From [Leptolyngbya] sp. JSC-1 (GTDB lineage: Bacteria > Cyanobacteriota > Cyanobacteriia > Elainellales > Elainellaceae), in NCBI GenBank assembly GCA_000733415.1, contig KL662191.1, positions 765,463-829,462 on the forward strand: DNA of 64,000 bases, written 5' to 3'. Under the pieces are notes generated by a model. The model searched no databases. It saw only the letters and a program-made list of their open reading frames with translations, and was not told the DNA's origin. This document shows positions 62,458 to 64,000 of the stretch, piece after piece. The stretch's first letter is position 1. Every line of letters begins with the position of its first letter. The position numbers and the translations under genes were made by a program.

Positions 62458-63297
62458 TGTAGGTAACTCGAAACTGACCGGCTGAAAATTTCACTTACCG
62501 CCTGTCACAGAAGTTTTTCACAGAGGATGCCTGGAGATCGTTTCGTTGTCAATCAGTTTTTCAGGCATTCCCTTTGCTTTAAGTACTTGCAGTTGGATTT
62601 AAGTCAGCCAGCTCAAGCCATAGGTTCAACTGCGATCATTAGCTGGATTCGCTACACTCACTGCATTTTACAATCAAAACTTGAATACTTATCAAACATC
62701 CTTAAACGGCCCGCCAAATAGTCAAGCAGAATGGGAAGTTTGCAGTAGCAATCCTAGATAAGCTGTGAAATTTATTTTATTGCTGGACTGAATTGAATTA
62801 CTTCTTATCTATGATTTATCTAAACTATCATTCAATTCTGATTCAGAATACAGTTTTTCCCTACCAATCCAGCCTACTAATCCGACCTCGGAAAGCAAGG
62901 GTTGAGATTTTATCAACGACTTAGTTATAAATTTTACATGTAATCTAAATAACTGAAAATAACTGAAATCAGTGAGCAGTGTCGCTGAATGGAGTTGGCT
63001 CCTAGCGGTCTGCAACCGAGCGAGCCTGATCTCAGTCTTGACAGAACCATAGCAATCCTAGTTGGAAATGTAGAGTGAGAACCAAAAGCCGTAATTCTCC
63101 TCACCCCTCACCCCTCACCCCTCACCCCTCACCCCTCACCCCTCACCCCTCACCCCTCACCCCTCACCCCTCACCCCTCACCCCTCACCCCTCAATAAAT
63201 TTCACACCTCCTGTAGAACGCCATAAATTAACGCTTAATCCAATTCATCTTTTAAGATTTTTAGAAGACAACCGCTCAGTTCGTCGGGTTCACTGCA
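62458..63297. other. Long intergenic region before mgtE
   Basis: 840 bases, AT-rich; no convincing coding frame in the first 600 bases. The heptamer array at 63099-63194 occupies the right part and creates an artificial open frame. No riboswitch such as an M-box was recognised. Confidence 0.55.
63099..63194. repeat. Heptamer tandem array CCTCACC, about 13.7 copies
   Basis: 96 bases of perfect CCTCACC repeats. Heptameric short tandem repeats are well known in filamentous cyanobacteria. It lies 104 bases upstream of mgtE. Confidence 0.97.
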
Positions 63298-64000
63298 TTG
63301 GCATTTGAAGAAACAAACGTCACCTATTCAGCTCAGACCATTTCCCGTCAAGAGCTACGAGAGCTGGTACAATCACAGCTCAAGCTTCTGTTGGAACAAA
63401 ACAACCTAGAAGGAGCCAAAGCATTGCTGGTGCCGGTACAACCAGCCGATATTGCTGACGCGATCGAAGGATTGCCCGAAACCTCGCAGGTGATCGCGTT
63501 TCGGCTATTGCCCAAGGCTGAGGCCACTGCCGTGTATGAGCATCTTGATAAGCCAGTTCAGCAATCCCTGATTCAAGAGTTCAAGCGACAAGATGTACTG
63601 GATATTGTCGATCAAATGTCGCCGGATGATCGGGTGCGGCTGTTTGATGAACTTCCGGCTAAAATCGTTGCCCGCCTACTAGAACAATTGAGTCTGGAAG
63701 AACGACAGGCTACTGCCTTGCTGTTGGGGTACGAAGCAGGCACCGCAGGCCGGATTATGACGCCTGAATATATCTCCCTCAAGGAGGATTGGACGGTGAG
63801 TCAGGCACTGGAGCGAATTCGGCAACTGGCTAACAACAGCGAGACGATTTACTACCTATATGTGACTGACGCCGCCCGCCGGTTAACTGGCATTCTCTCC
63901 TTGCGGGGTTTGGTAGTAGCTCAGCCCGAACAAACTATTGGCGAGATTATGGTACGAGAGGTGGTGCATGTGCAGACAGATACACCACAAGAAGAAGTGG
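63298..64000 (+). CDS. mgtE: Magnesium transporter MgtE, N-terminal part (cut by window edge)
   Basis: The open frame begins with a TTG at 63298 and runs past the right edge (234 codons seen). The upstream in-frame stop is at 63262, and no ATG or GTG occurs before the conserved region, so TTG is the likely start. The N domain is visible (AKALLVPVQPADIADAIEGL, FDELPAKIVARLLEQLS). It is followed by the first CBS domain (GRIMTPEYISLKEDWTV, YYLYVTDAARRLTGILSLRG, IMVREVVHVQ). The membrane part lies beyond the window. In known MgtE the N and CBS domains sense Mg2+ and close the channel. Confidence 0.92.
   Translation, partial: MAFEETNVTYSAQTISRQELRELVQSQLKLLLEQNNLEGAKALLVPVQPADIADAIEGLPETSQVIAFRLLPKAEATAVYEHLDKPVQQSLIQEFKRQDVLDIVDQMSPDDRVRLFDELPAKIVARLLEQLSLEERQATALLLGYEAGTAGRIMTPEYISLKEDWTVSQALERIRQLANNSETIYYLYVTDAARRLTGILSLRGLVVAQPEQTIGEIMVREVVHVQTDTPQEEV

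Noticed and set aside
63099..63194. Possible CRISPR array
   Set aside because: Units are 7 bases with no spacers; no cas genes in the window.
63075..63308. 77-codon frame SPLTPHP-repeat
   Set aside because: Created by the CCTCACC heptamer array; no start context and no family. The real gene is mgtE in another frame.

Overview
The window is a stretch of chromosome from an oxygenic cyanobacterium, most likely a filamentous one. The evidence is the gene content: chlL and chlN (dark-operative protochlorophyllide reductase), psbH and psbN (photosystem II), ycf51, menG, hemF, cyAbrB and several families known mainly from cyanobacteria (DUF5331, DUF3120, DUF4912 with a Rho-N-like N-terminus, AMIN). 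No rRNA, tRNA, CRISPR array, prophage or intact insertion sequence was recognised. Coding density is ordinary for a cyanobacterium, and the intergenic regions carry many dispersed and tandem repeats.

Layout. 1-4.0 kb: two tandem paralogous membrane-anchored repeat proteins, the first cut by the window edge. 4.3-9.1 kb: a Fur-family regulator, a long leader, then chlL, a DUF5331 gene, chlN and a terminator. 9.1-15.6 kb: two intergenic repeat elements, a DedA protein, a small membrane protein, a phytase-like lipoprotein, an RTX protein and a Ser/Thr kinase. 15.7-20.4 kb: a compact accessory locus with two tandem Rieske oxygenases and an amidohydrolase in one operon, facing a GntR/FCD regulator across a perfect palindromic operator. 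20.4-32.4 kb: mostly metabolic genes (menG, a VanX-like dipeptidase, TspO, a glutathionyl-hydroquinone reductase-like protein, an aminotransferase, an iron-type dehydrogenase, ycf51, upp, PhzF, CYTH), with an orphan HEPN-like gene and a decayed membrane-protein gene. 33-45.8 kb: holB and tmk, a sensor kinase followed by a YihY gene, an AMIN protein, a ferredoxin, two overlapping alpha/beta hydrolases, a toroid-like protein and a Uma2 protein. 46-49.5 kb: hemF, a STAS protein, divergent psbN/psbH, tatA and pth. 49.5-59.7 kb: a GDSL esterase with RTX repeats, a DUF4912 protein with about 30 SGVGM-type repeats, DUF2993, a PrsW-type protease, uppP, DUF3120 and an FHA-cyclase. 60-64 kb: rpmA and rplU, an Rrf2 regulator, cyAbrB and the start of mgtE.

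The most system-like locus is the Rieske/Rieske/amidohydrolase operon with its own regulator and operator (15674-20355). It looks like an inducible pathway for a nitrogen-containing, probably N- or O-alkylated, heterocycle whose substrate cannot be read from sequence. Other points of note are two RTX proteins sharing a C-terminal module (a putative type I secretion signal), an intergenic segment able to form two mutually exclusive hairpins (60022-60135), three copies of a hairpin-bearing dispersed repeat, and three intergenic spacers bounded by inverted TTTTGAG arrays. Start codons were moved downstream of the longest open frame where a Shine-Dalgarno sequence or family length supported it; each case is stated.
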